Under the pieces are notes generated by a model. It worked only from the letters and a program-made list of their open reading frames with translations. It made no database searches and was not told the DNA's origin. The position numbers and the translations under genes are program-made. 64,000 nucleotides of DNA, taken from the NCBI GenBank assembly GCA_018402545.1, contig JAGYIL010000001.1, positions 1,736,001 through 1,800,000 on the forward strand. Reading direction: 5' to 3'. Positions 19,480 to 28,315 of the stretch are shown in pieces. Source of the DNA: Saccharospirillum sp. GTDB lineage: Bacteria; Pseudomonadota; Gammaproteobacteria; Pseudomonadales; Natronospirillaceae. The stretch's first letter is position 1, and every line of letters starts with the position of its first letter.

Positions 19480-20601
19480 ATGCGAGTAGGCGTCCCAAAA
19501 GAGATTAAAAACCACGAATATCGCGTCGGACTGACCCCGACCGCTGTGCGCGAGCTGGTTCACAATGGCCATGAAGTCGCGGTTGAAACCCAGGCGGGTG
19601 CCGCCATCGGTTTCAGTAACGAGGAATATCAGGCCGCGGGTGCCCAAATACTGGATTCGGCCGCTGGCGTGTTCGACTGGGCTGAGATGATTGTCAAGGT
19701 CAAGGAGCCACAGGCCGTCGAACGCAAGATGCTCAAACCGCATCACACCCTCTTTACCTACCTGCATCTGGCACCGGATGTGCCGCAAACCAACGATTTG
19801 ATTGAATCGGGTGCCACCTGCATCGCCTATGAGACCGTCACCGATCGCTCCGGCCGCTTGCCTTTGCTGGCGCCCATGTCGGAAGTGGCGGGTCGCATGT
19901 CCATTCAGGCGGGCGCCCATTGTCTCGAAAAAGCTCAGGGTGGCCGTGGTCTGTTGCTCGGGGGTGTGCCCGGTGTGGCACCGGCACTGGTTACGGTAAT
20001 CGGCGGCGGTGTCGTTGGTCAGAATGCCATTGCCATGGCGGTCGGTCTGGGTGCGGATGTTACCGTGCTGGATAAAAGCATCGACACTCTGCGTGAGCTC
20101 GACAAGCAGTACGGCAACAAGATCCGCACGGTCTACTCCACACGCGAAAGTGTTGAGCAACATGTACTGGAGGCCGATCTGGTGGTCGGCGCGGTGCTGA
20201 TTCCCGGTGCGGCTGCACCGAAGCTGGTGACGGCCGACATGATCAAACGCATGAAGCCGGGTGCGGTGGTGGTCGATGTAGCCATTGATCAGGGCGGCTG
20301 TTTTGAAACCTCCAAAGCGACCACCCACGCTGAACCGACTTATGTCGTCGACGAAGTGGTGCACTACTGCGTTGCCAACATGCCCGGTGCCGTCGCCCGC
20401 ACCTCCACCATGGCACTGAACCACGCTACCCTGCCGTTCACCCTGGCCCTGGCCAACAAGGGGGCCAAGCAGGCCATGCAGGATGATGTTAATTTGCTCA
20501 ACGGACTGAACGTCTGCCGTGGCAAAGTGACCTACAAGAGCGTGGCGGATGACCAGGGGCTTGAGTACCTGGCACCCAAAGACGCACTGGCGCTGCTTTA
20601 A
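19480..20601 (+). CDS. ald: Alanine dehydrogenase
   Basis: 373 aa, the standard length. Catalyses NAD-dependent interconversion of L-alanine and pyruvate + ammonia. Signatures: N-terminal GVPKEIKNHEYRVGLTP, catalytic Lys in VKVKEPQ, the segment AGRMSIQAGAHCLEKAQGGRG, NAD-binding GGGVVGQNAIAMAVGLGADV around residue 174, and RTSTMALNHATLPF. Preceded by AGGAG. A 211-bp non-coding gap upstream probably holds its promoter. Downstream, a hairpin separates it from murI. Confidence 0.96.
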   Translation: MRVGVPKEIKNHEYRVGLTPTAVRELVHNGHEVAVETQAGAAIGFSNEEYQAAGAQILDSAAGVFDWAEMIVKVKEPQAVERKMLKPHHTLFTYLHLAPDVPQTNDLIESGATCIAYETVTDRSGRLPLLAPMSEVAGRMSIQAGAHCLEKAQGGRGLLLGGVPGVAPALVTVIGGGVVGQNAIAMAVGLGADVTVLDKSIDTLRELDKQYGNKIRTVYSTRESVEQHVLEADLVVGAVLIPGAAAPKLVTADMIKRMKPGAVVVDVAIDQGGCFETSKATTHAEPTYVVDEVVHYCVANMPGAVARTSTMALNHATLPFTLALANKGAKQAMQDDVNLLNGLNVCRGKVTYKSVADDQGLEYLAPKDALALL

Positions 20602-20618
20602 CGCCGTTTACAAGCGAA

Positions 20619-20641
20619 AGGGCAAGCCTTAGGCTTGCCCT
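20619..20641 (+). terminator. Hairpin between ald and murI
   Basis: AGGGCAAGCCT-T-AGGCTTGCCCT, a perfect 11-bp stem 17 bases after the ald stop. There is no real T-run after it, so it could be a weak terminator or an RNA-stability hairpin. Confidence 0.5.
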
Positions 20642-20667
20642 GAGCTTAAACAGGGGCGAATGCTAGC

Positions 20668-21483
20668 GTGATAGGGGTTTTTGATTCGGGCATCGGTGGC
20701 CTGACGGTACTGCAATGGATTCGTCAGCGACTGCCACAGGCCGATCTGCTGTACCTTGCCGACCAGGCGTTTGCTCCCTATGGGGCCAAGTCTACCGAGT
20801 TGCTGCAGCAACGCTGCGATCGCATTGCCGACTGGCTGATCGCCCAGGGCTGCACCGTTCTGGTGGTCGCCTGCAACACGGCTACGGCGCATTGTGTTGA
20901 TGCCCTGCGCCAGCGCTTGCCGTTCGACATCATCGGTGTCGAGCCGGGTATTAAACCTGCTGCCCTCGGTACCCGCAGTGGTGCTATTGGCATACTCGCC
21001 ACCGAAAACACCCTGGCGTCCAGCCGCTATCAGCAACTTGCCTCCCGCTTCAACCCCAACACCTGTGTGGTTAATCAGCCGTGCCCGGGCCTGGCCGATG
21101 CCATTGAACTGGGCCCGGATACCGAGCAGATTGACACCATTCTGACCCGGTGTACCGCTGTCATGACCGATGCTGGCGTAGACCGCGTGGTGCTGGGTTG
21201 TACCCATTACCCACTGGTGAAAGACCGGCTGCAGCGTCTGCTCGGCAGCCAGGTGCAGTTGATCGACACCGGCGAGGCCATTGCCGGTGAAGTGGCCCGC
21301 CGGGCTGGCAGCGCCGAGTGGGGGCAGGGCAGCACTCGCTTGCTGACCACCGGGTCACTGCCCCGATTACAGCAACTGATTGGCGCTTACCCCGGGCTGA
21401 GCTCACATTTTCAGGCCAACCAGTGCGAGGCAGCGCCCGATTTGTCGGATTTGGCTCAGACCTCAGGTTCTTCCAGCGCATAG
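20668..21483 (+). CDS. murI: Glutamate racemase
   Basis: 271 aa. Makes D-glutamate for peptidoglycan. Asp/Glu racemase signatures: DSGIGGLTV at residues 5-13, first catalytic Cys in VACNTATAHC, second catalytic Cys in LGCTHYPL. The start is GTG 20668; a GGGGCG tract precedes it. The last 28 bases overlap the 3' end of a small gene on the other strand. Confidence 0.95.
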   Translation: MIGVFDSGIGGLTVLQWIRQRLPQADLLYLADQAFAPYGAKSTELLQQRCDRIADWLIAQGCTVLVVACNTATAHCVDALRQRLPFDIIGVEPGIKPAALGTRSGAIGILATENTLASSRYQQLASRFNPNTCVVNQPCPGLADAIELGPDTEQIDTILTRCTAVMTDAGVDRVVLGCTHYPLVKDRLQRLLGSQVQLIDTGEAIAGEVARRAGSAEWGQGSTRLLTTGSLPRLQQLIGAYPGLSSHFQANQCEAAPDLSDLAQTSGSSSA

Positions 21484-21701
21484 AGGTCGTCTTCCATGCG
21501 GGCATGGTGTTCCTGCATCATGGCCAGTGCCTGGGCGATGGCCCGGTTGTGCAAAGCCGGTTTGAGCGCGTCGATGAAATAGTCGATCACTGATTCGCAT
21601 TCGAACTGCCCAAGCTCAATTTCAAGCTCCGTTTCAAACCAGCGTTTCGTCGATAAATTAAGCGATTCCCGCGCTTCCCGGGTCATCAGTGCCTGTGTCA
21701 T
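21456..21701 (-). CDS. DUF2164-like small protein
   Basis: 81 aa from the ATG at 21699-21701, which has GGAG nine bases upstream; a GTG five codons earlier is also in frame. The middle region IELGQFECESVIDYFIDALKPALHNRAIAQA resembles DUF2164, with its conserved FF/YF and YNxA pattern. Function unknown. Tail-to-tail with murI, sharing 28 bases. Confidence 0.65.
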   Translation of the reverse strand: MTQALMTREARESLNLSTKRWFETELEIELGQFECESVIDYFIDALKPALHNRAIAQALAMMQEHHARMEDDLYALEEPEV

Positions 21702-21907
21702 GTCGTGCTGCTCCACTACGCCTTATTAAGATTCCACCTTCGCAGAACGGTGTTTAGGGATCAAATGACTTTTATTTTGCGATATACTCCATCTTAAACG
21801 ATTAAGAGATGACTGTGTGCCGGTTCTCAACAGCCAGAGTCGAGGCCTCCCATCGTTATGCTGGCCCGCAGTGCCCGCTACAACCATAAAAACAAGAGAG
21901 CGCAACC

Positions 21908-23176
21908 ATGAAGAACACAGTGATTCCCTGTTTGGGGGCCGCCACAGTCGCGGCTGCCTTGTTGTCTGCCCCGGCATTGGCCGTGGAACTGACCATCGCC
22001 TGCGGTGCTGTCGGCATTGAACGTCAGGTCTGCATTGATGGCGCTAACCGCTGGGCCGAACAGACCGGGCACAGCGTCGATGTCGTCGCCACCCCCCAGT
22101 CTTCGACCGAGCGCCTGGCCATGTATCAGCTGTTGCTGCGCGAACGCCACAACACCGTCGATGTGTTTCAGATCGATGTGATCTGGCCGGGTTTGCTGGG
22201 TGAGTATTTGCTGGATTTATCGCCTTACGTGCCAGACACCGACGCCTTCTTCCCCAATTTAATGGCCAATAACACCGTCGATGGCCGGCTGATTGCGATG
22301 CCCTGGTACGTTGATACCGGGTTGTTGTATTACCGCAAAGATCTGCTCGAACGCTATGGTCACACGGTACCGCAAACCTGGGATGAGCTTGAAGCCATTG
22401 CCACCGAGGTGCAACGCGGCGAGCGTTCGCAGAACGGGAACTTCTGGGGGTATGTCTGGCAGGGCAGCGACTATGAAGGGCTGACCTGCAATGTCATGGA
22501 GTGGCTGGTCAGCAGCAACGCCGGAACCGTTGTCAGCACTCAGGGCGTGGTCACGCTCGATAATGACCGCGCCGCCCGCATCATCGATCAGGCCGCAGGC
22601 TGGATCGACACCATTTCACCGCCCGCCGTGCTGGAGTACCAGGAAGAAGACGCCCGGGCGCAATTCGAGGCGGGAAACGCCCTTTTTATGCGTAACTGGC
22701 CCTATGCCTGGCGCCTGGCCAACGAGCCTGAATCTACGGTGTCCGGGAAAGTGGGTGTTACGGTGTTGCCGCAGGGCGACTCGGGCGCGCCCAGCGGGGC
22801 CCTGGGCGGCTGGCAGCTGGCTGTAACCGAGGCCACTCGCTACCCAGAACTGTCTGCCGATCTGGTACGGTTTCTAACCAGCGAGTCCGAACAGCGCCGA
22901 CGTGCCGAATTCGGGTATCTGCCGACCCGGTCGGCCTTGTATGACGAACCGGAACTGACGCAGAACAACGCCGTATTCGAACCCGTTGGCCAGGCGCTGG
23001 AAAACGTGGCGGTGAGGCCTTCGTCAGCCACCGGTCGTACTTACAAGTACGTCTCGCGCTATGTGTCCGGTGAAATTCACGAGGTATTGCGCGGCACCAA
23101 ATCGACCACGGACGCACTGGCCTCCATTACCGACCGAATTGTTGAGCGCGGGCTTGGCGATTTGCAACGGCCCTGA
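21908..23176 (+). CDS. ABC sugar-type extracellular solute-binding protein (family 1), orphan
   Basis: 422 aa. Sec signal peptide residues 1-25 (ends SAPALA). The mature part resembles trehalose/maltose-type binding proteins: FQIDVIWPGLLGEY, MPWYVDTGLLYYRKDLLERYG, and GGWQLAVTEATRYPELSADLV. Family members deliver sugars to MalFGK-type permeases. No permease or ATPase of that type is adjacent: the next gene is an exporter-type ABC protein. So this is an orphan in the window, and its partners would be encoded elsewhere. Confidence 0.88.
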   Translation: MKNTVIPCLGAATVAAALLSAPALAVELTIACGAVGIERQVCIDGANRWAEQTGHSVDVVATPQSSTERLAMYQLLLRERHNTVDVFQIDVIWPGLLGEYLLDLSPYVPDTDAFFPNLMANNTVDGRLIAMPWYVDTGLLYYRKDLLERYGHTVPQTWDELEAIATEVQRGERSQNGNFWGYVWQGSDYEGLTCNVMEWLVSSNAGTVVSTQGVVTLDNDRAARIIDQAAGWIDTISPPAVLEYQEEDARAQFEAGNALFMRNWPYAWRLANEPESTVSGKVGVTVLPQGDSGAPSGALGGWQLAVTEATRYPELSADLVRFLTSESEQRRRAEFGYLPTRSALYDEPELTQNNAVFEPVGQALENVAVRPSSATGRTYKYVSRYVSGEIHEVLRGTKSTTDALASITDRIVERGLGDLQRP

Positions 23177-23286
23177 CCGAATCTGCGCGGGTCGACCGGC
23201 TGGCTGAAAGTCACATTCTGCCCGGTCGGCCTTGCATTCCCGACTCTTAGACCTGACTTGACGGGAATCGATCAGGAGAATTGCCC

Positions 23287-25164
23287 GTGAGTTCAACCCA
23301 AGACCCTCAGGACACCACCGACGCAACTGAGCCGCTTGCCGCCAAACACCCCGGTACCGCGCCCGGGCCTGGCCCGGTATCTGCCGCCATCCCCTTTGGG
23401 TTTCTGGCCCAGCTGTGGCCCTATCTGAAACGCTATCGTCATTTGATGCTGGGTGCCGCTGCAGCCCTGGTGCTCACCTCGGGCCTGACGCTAGCGCTGG
23501 GGCAGGGCGTACGCCTGGTGATCGACCAGGGCATACTGGCCGAATCACTCGGTGCTCTGAATCGCACCCTGGGGTTTGTAATGGTGCTGGTTGTGGCCAT
23601 GGCCGTGGGTACCTTTGTTCGTTTTTATCTGGTGACCTGGCTCGGTGAACGCGTTTCGGCGGATTTGCGAGCCGATGTCTTTGCTCACCTGGTGCACATG
23701 CATCCGAGCTACTTTGAAGAAAACGCCAGCGGCGACATCATGTCGAGGCTGACAACAGATACCACGCTGCTGCAGTCCATTATCGGCTCCAGCCTCTCGT
23801 TTGCCCTCCGTAATGCGCTGACGGTGACCGGTGGCCTGGTCATGTTACTGATCACCAATCTCAAGTTGTCACTGGTCGTGCTGCTGGGCGTGCCTGCGGT
23901 GCTGATTCCAGTGTTGTATATGGGCAAACAGGTGCGCCAGCTAAGCCGGCGCAGCCAGGACACCGTCGCCGACGTAGGTAGTTACGCTGGCGAGATCATC
24001 CGCCAAATCAAGACCGTGCAAAGCTATGCCCGTGAACCCTTCGAAAAGGCGGCCTTCCAAGTGGAAGTCGACGCTGCTTTGGAGGTTGCCCGTCAGCGCA
24101 TTCGTCAGCGCAGTATCCTGATGGCGGTCGTTATTTTGCTGGCCTTTACCGCTATCGCGGCCATGGTCTGGGTTGGTGGGTACGACGTTATGACGGGCAC
24201 GATGACCGGCGGTGAGTTGGCTGCCTTTGTTTTTTATGCGGTTATGGTCGCCTTTGGTGTCGCCGGTGTGTCGGAGGTTTACGGCGAAGTGCAGCGGGCG
24301 GCCGGTGCTACGGAGCGCCTGATGGAATTGCTGGCCGAGCCCTCAATCATCGTATCGCCCGCTGAAACCGGGCCTCTCGATCAGGAAGCCGAGAATCACC
24401 TGACCCTGAACAACGTCAGCTTCAGCTACCCGAGCCGGCCAGAAACCAACGCTCTGAGTGAGGTAAACCTGGCCGTAAAACGTGGCGAGACGGTGGCGCT
24501 GGTAGGCCCGAGTGGCGCTGGCAAATCCACACTGTTCGAGCTGCTGCTGCGCTTTTATGACCCGCAACAGGGCTCGGTCACCCTGCTGGGGCAGGATGTC
24601 CGGGAACTGCCGTTACCCGAATTGCGTCAGCATATCGGTCTGGTACCTCAGCAGCCCGTGCTGTTCAGCAACGATGTCTGGCACAACATCCGTTATGGCC
24701 GCCCCGACGCATCCGATGCCGACGTGCTGGCGGCGGCCGAAGCCGCTAACGCCATGGCGTTTATTGAAGCCCTGCCACAAGGGTTTGCCAGCGACCTGGG
24801 TGAGGCCGGTGTCCGACTCAGTGGCGGCCAAAAGCAACGCCTGGTCATCGCCCGAGCCATATTGAAAGATCCCGATCTGCTGCTGCTTGACGAAGCCACC
24901 AGCGCCCTGGACGCAGAAAGCGAATATCAGGTTCAGCAGGCGCTGGAGAAGCTGATGAAGCAGCGCACCACCCTGATCATCGCACACCGGCTGGCGACGG
25001 TTCAGGGGGCCGATCGGATTGTGGTAATGGATCAGGGACGCATCGTTGCAGAAGGCACGCACACTCAGTTACTGAGGCAGTCGCCCCTGTACCGGCGGCT
25101 GGCAGAATTGCAGTTCGGACAGACCCTGTCGGCGAACGAAGATGAAGCCATCACCAACAACTGA
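23287..25164 (+). CDS. ABC transporter, fused permease/ATPase half-transporter (MsbA/LmrA-like exporter)
   Basis: About 625 aa. Residues 1-40 are a Pro-rich cytoplasmic start, then six membrane segments (about 45-330) with the exporter family region ERVSADLRADVFAHL. The C-terminal ATPase has Walker A GPSGAGKST, Q-loop LVPQQPVLF, signature LSGGQKQR, Walker B LLLLDEATSALD and a switch His in IAHRLAT. Functions as a homodimer exporting lipids or drugs; substrate unknown. GTG 23287 is chosen because AGGAG lies eight bases before it, while the in-frame TTG at 23281 is too close. Confidence 0.9.
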   Translation: MSSTQDPQDTTDATEPLAAKHPGTAPGPGPVSAAIPFGFLAQLWPYLKRYRHLMLGAAAALVLTSGLTLALGQGVRLVIDQGILAESLGALNRTLGFVMVLVVAMAVGTFVRFYLVTWLGERVSADLRADVFAHLVHMHPSYFEENASGDIMSRLTTDTTLLQSIIGSSLSFALRNALTVTGGLVMLLITNLKLSLVVLLGVPAVLIPVLYMGKQVRQLSRRSQDTVADVGSYAGEIIRQIKTVQSYAREPFEKAAFQVEVDAALEVARQRIRQRSILMAVVILLAFTAIAAMVWVGGYDVMTGTMTGGELAAFVFYAVMVAFGVAGVSEVYGEVQRAAGATERLMELLAEPSIIVSPAETGPLDQEAENHLTLNNVSFSYPSRPETNALSEVNLAVKRGETVALVGPSGAGKSTLFELLLRFYDPQQGSVTLLGQDVRELPLPELRQHIGLVPQQPVLFSNDVWHNIRYGRPDASDADVLAAAEAANAMAFIEALPQGFASDLGEAGVRLSGGQKQRLVIARAILKDPDLLLLDEATSALDAESEYQVQQALEKLMKQRTTLIIAHRLATVQGADRIVVMDQGRIVAEGTHTQLLRQSPLYRRLAELQFGQTLSANEDEAITNN

Positions 25165-25194
25165 CGCGCAAATGTCGGGAATTGATCAAAAAAC

Positions 25195-25218
25195 AGCGCC
25201 TACGGGCGCTTTTTTTTT
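25195..25218 (+). terminator. Rho-independent terminator of the ABC exporter gene
   Basis: AGCGCC-TACG-GGCGCT stem followed by eight T, 30 bases after the stop codon. Confidence 0.92.
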
Positions 25219-25552
25219 GAACGCCGGTTTTAACATCGAGTCGCACTCAAATAACTGTTAATAATAACAATTTTGCGAGTAGAGTAACTGTCAATGGGTT
25301 GTATGGGGCGTGTCAGTGCGTTAGTCTTTAGAGCACGAAACGTTAGTGGGGTGGCTTACACCCCCAATGTGCGACCTGTCAGCGACAAACAACCGTTGTA
25401 GTGCCCGGCCCTGAGTGTTTGTCGACCTTGAGCCGCGCAGTCGATAGTCGCCACGTGTGTTGTATGTAAACGGTATTGGCAGCGTTCGCAACTGCGCTAA
25501 TAACCTCCGTTTGCCTTAACTCTTGATCCCAATCTGACAGTAGGGAACCTTT
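25219..25552 (+). promoter_or_regulatory. 334-bp non-coding leader upstream of the BCCT gene
   Basis: No gene seen. Contains an AT-rich part (about 25250-25285) and a hairpin GGGGTG-GCTTA-CACCCC (25348-25364). AGGGAA precedes the BCCT ATG. Long leaders are common for osmotically regulated carriers, but no specific motif was recognised. Confidence 0.35.
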
Positions 25553-27181
25553 ATGACTGAAAATACCGACATGATACCGCCCGATGGGCGAGTAGATGCC
25601 ATCGACACCGACTACCAGATCGGTCAGGACAACATCAAAATGAATATCGGGCCTTTCGGGCTCGATATTCATAACCGTGTTTTCATGATTTCCGGCCTGT
25701 CTGTTGTCGCCTTTGTCATCCTGACGCTGGCGTTTCAGACCAGTGTGGGGCCCATGTTCACCAATTTACGCGATTGGCTCACGGGCAACCTCGACTGGTT
25801 CTTTCTGATCTCCGGCAACATTTTCGTATTGATCTGTCTCTTCCTGATCGTCTCGCCCATGGGCAAAGTACGAATTGGCGGGACCGAAGCCACACCGGAT
25901 TACTCCTACCTGGGGTGGTTTTCAATGCTGTTTGCCGCCGGCATGGGCATTGGCCTCATGTTCTACGGCGTCTCCGAACCCATGTCGCACTTTACGACGT
26001 CCATGGGCGGTGTAGCGTCCGAGGGTGGTGTTCGTACCGACTGGGCACCGCTTGGCGGGGCTGAAGGCAATGCAGCGGCCGCCCAGCAACTGGGCATGGC
26101 CGCGACCATCTATCACTGGGGCCTGCACCCCTGGGCGATTTACGCGGTTCTGGCATTGGCCCTGGCGCTGTTTTCCTTTAACAAGGGCTTGCCGCTGACG
26201 GTACGCTCCATCTTCTATCCGCTGTTGGGTGAGCGTGTCTGGGGTTGGCCGGGCCACGTCATCGATATTCTGGCGGTGTTTTCCACCCTCTTTGGTTTGG
26301 CGACATCACTCGGGCTCGGGGCTTCCCAGGCCAGTGCAGGCCTGAACTATTTGTTCGGATTACCGACCGGGGCAACGACCGAAGTGTTGCTGGTCATGGC
26401 CATCACAGCCATAGCCCTGGTCTCTGTGGTAGCGGGGCTGGATGCCGGCGTGAAGCGGCTGTCTGAAATCAACATGAGCCTGGCCGTGCTGCTGCTGCTG
26501 TTTGTCATTCTCGTTGGGCCGACGCTGGCCATCATTACCGGTTTCTTCGGCAACCTCTGGGGCTACGTGCAAAACATTCCGGCCCTGTCCATGCCATTTG
26601 GCCGTGAAGACGACAACTTTAGACAAGGCTGGACGGCCTTCTACTGGGCCTGGTGGATCTCCTGGTCACCCTTCGTCGGCATGTTCATCGCACGGGTATC
26701 GCGTGGGCGCACGGTCCGTGAATTCATGGTCTCGGTCTTGCTGATTCCATCAGCGGCTTGCGTATTGTGGATGACCACCTTTGGCGGAACTGCCATTGAT
26801 CAGTACGTTAATGATGGCTATGAAGCCGTGGCGAGTGGCGGTCTGGACCTGCAATTGTTCCTGATGCTGGATGCCCTGCCACTGGCGCAGATAACCTCCT
26901 TCATTGCCATCGTGCTGGTGATTGTGTTCTTCGTGACATCCTCTGACTCCGGCTCTCTGGTAATTGATACCATTACCGCCGGCGGCAAGGTGAATGCGCC
27001 AACACCGCAGCGGGTGTTCTGGGCTACCTTCGAAGGCCTGGTCGCTATTGCACTGATACTGGGCGGTGGCCTCGCAGCCCTGCAAGCCATGGCGGTCTCG
27101 ACCGGCTTGCCATTCACACTTGTGCTGCTGGTCGGCTGCATCTGCCTGTTCAAAGGGTTAGCCAGCGAACCACGCGGCTAA
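25553..27181 (+). CDS. BCCT-family osmolyte transporter (betaine/carnitine/choline type)
   Basis: 542 aa with about twelve membrane segments after a 45-residue hydrophilic N-terminus. Family signatures: GMGIGLMFYGVSEP (glycine-rich substrate/Na+ segment) and WWISWSPFVGMFIARVSRG (BCCT signature with the conserved Trp residues of TM8). Imports compatible solutes such as glycine betaine, usually with Na+ or H+. The length and short C-terminus suggest an OpuD/BetT-like carrier. The exact substrate is not predictable. Flanked by terminators on both sides, so monocistronic. Confidence 0.9.
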   Translation: MTENTDMIPPDGRVDAIDTDYQIGQDNIKMNIGPFGLDIHNRVFMISGLSVVAFVILTLAFQTSVGPMFTNLRDWLTGNLDWFFLISGNIFVLICLFLIVSPMGKVRIGGTEATPDYSYLGWFSMLFAAGMGIGLMFYGVSEPMSHFTTSMGGVASEGGVRTDWAPLGGAEGNAAAAQQLGMAATIYHWGLHPWAIYAVLALALALFSFNKGLPLTVRSIFYPLLGERVWGWPGHVIDILAVFSTLFGLATSLGLGASQASAGLNYLFGLPTGATTEVLLVMAITAIALVSVVAGLDAGVKRLSEINMSLAVLLLLFVILVGPTLAIITGFFGNLWGYVQNIPALSMPFGREDDNFRQGWTAFYWAWWISWSPFVGMFIARVSRGRTVREFMVSVLLIPSAACVLWMTTFGGTAIDQYVNDGYEAVASGGLDLQLFLMLDALPLAQITSFIAIVLVIVFFVTSSDSGSLVIDTITAGGKVNAPTPQRVFWATFEGLVAIALILGGGLAALQAMAVSTGLPFTLVLLVGCICLFKGLASEPRG

Positions 27182-27197
27182 GTTAATGGGCAGAAAT

Positions 27198-27228
27198 AAA
27201 AAAAAGCGACCTTCGGGTCGCTTTTTTT
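27198..27228 (+). terminator. Rho-independent terminator of the BCCT gene
   Basis: A-tract, then GCGACC-TTCG-GGTCGC and a T-run, immediately after the stop codon. Near-perfect and possibly bidirectional. Confidence 0.93.
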
Positions 27229-27269
27229 GTTTAGGGCGTGAGCCCTATAATTTTACTGAGGTCGCTTAC

Positions 27270-27487
27270 GGTCATGAGTTAGAAATTCGTCAGACAAATA
27301 GGCTCTGGTGGTTACCTTTGTGGCATGCCTGGCGGACCACCGGGTGCGCTCACCGGAGGCACGCCGTAAACCCTTCCATGGGGGCTCGGAGACCGCGTCC
27401 ATGCGGTCTAACGGCCCCCAGTGAGCGCACCCGGTAGTCCTTGGTGATCTCAACGGCCTGGCAGGAACGAATTTCTAACTCATGACC
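27270..27487. repeat. Large palindromic intergenic repeat, copy R7, with a perfect 21-bp outer inverted repeat
   Basis: The outermost arms 27270-27290 and 27467-27487 are perfect 21-bp inverse complements. Inner arms near 27336-27353 and 27421-27438 pair with one mismatch. The core, read on the + strand, has GCCGTAAACCC-TCCATGGGGGC and GTCCATGCGGTC, matching the reverse complement of the R1-R6 core. The right arm abuts the gcvR stop codon. Confidence 0.85.
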
Positions 27488-27994
27488 TTAATCATTCGCC
27501 AAAATATCGATCATTAGGTCAGCGGACAGATCTTCCAGGCCATGAATCACACTATCGAGGCTCTGTTCGTCGGTTAACCCCAGTTCCAGTTCCGCTCGAA
27601 ACAACACCCCACCGCTCATCGAAGCCGGTTCGACATCGGTATGAACATCCACAAGATTGATGTTCATCGCCGCGAGCTTGCGAGTGACTTCCGCGACAAT
27701 ACCGGTGCGATCATTGCCGACCACCGCGATACGGTGATGGTGCAGCGTTGTGTCTTCGCTATCGCCAACTTCAATCTGAATCGACAAGCCTTTGCTGCCG
27801 AGGGCCTGAGTGCTGGCACGTAACGTCTCCAGCTGGCCGGCATCAAGATTGACCCGAACAATGCCGGCGAAGCGACCGGCCATGGTCGCCAACCGGCTCT
27901 CCTGCCAGCTACCGCCAGCATCGGCTACTGCAGAGGCGACTTGCTCGACAATGCCGGGGCGGTCTGATGCCATGATGCTGAGAATAATTTCCAT
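27488..27994 (-). CDS. gcvR: ACT-domain protein, glycine cleavage system regulator GcvR-like
   Basis: 168 aa with two ACT domains: residues 1-75 (ILSIMASDRPGIVEQVASAVADAGG) and about 87-165 (IAVVGNDRTGIVAEVTRKLAAMNINLV). This is the GcvR arrangement; GcvR binds GcvA and modulates gcv transcription. Proximity to gcvP supports that reading, though no gcvA is in the window. ATG 27994 with GGAG upstream is preferred to a longer in-frame extension. Confidence 0.75.
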   Translation of the reverse strand: MEIILSIMASDRPGIVEQVASAVADAGGSWQESRLATMAGRFAGIVRVNLDAGQLETLRASTQALGSKGLSIQIEVGDSEDTTLHHHRIAVVGNDRTGIVAEVTRKLAAMNINLVDVHTDVEPASMSGGVLFRAELELGLTDEQSLDSVIHGLEDLSADLMIDILAND

Positions 27995-28092
27995 AGAAGC
28001 TCCATTTTTATTCTTTGGATAGGTGTCAAAAATTGACTGGTTCATAAACGACACCCGGAAAGATTTTCAAATTTAACCACCGACATAGTGTT

Positions 28093-28270
28093 GGGTACCG
28101 GGTAGGCCTGTCCGGGGTAGTCCACAGCATGGACTAAAACGCCAGGAGCGTTTTAGCACGAGCGCAGCGAGCCCGAAGGGTGAATCCCATGGAGGGGATT
28201 CATATCCTGCGGCCTAGGCTCCAGGGAGGGATCTACGCCGACCCCGGATAGCCAGACCCAGTGGCCGACA
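28093..28270. repeat. Large palindromic intergenic repeat, copy R3, carrying the 69-nt module
   Basis: Left arm about 28094-28118 and right arm about 28241-28264 pair, best at TCCGGGGT/ACCCCGGA with some mismatches outside. The core matches R1/R2 but is split after GCATGGA by a 69-nt insert (28134-28202). Located between gcvR and gcvP. Confidence 0.82.
28134..28202 (+). repeat. 69-nt double-hairpin module inside R3
   Basis: Hairpin CTAAAACGC-5 nt-GCGTTTTAG (23 nt), a 24-nt linker beginning CACGAGCG and ending CCCGAAGGG, then hairpin TGAATCCC-6 nt-GGGATTCA (22 nt). The same lengths occur in three other copies in this window. Confidence 0.85.
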
Positions 28271-28315
28271 CGAACTCCAGCCACAGACTCAATGCGACGG
28301 GAGCAACCACCGGCC

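Noticed and set aside
21908..25164. Complete sugar ABC importer operon
   Set aside because: The downstream ABC gene is an MsbA-like exporter, not an importer permease/ATPase.
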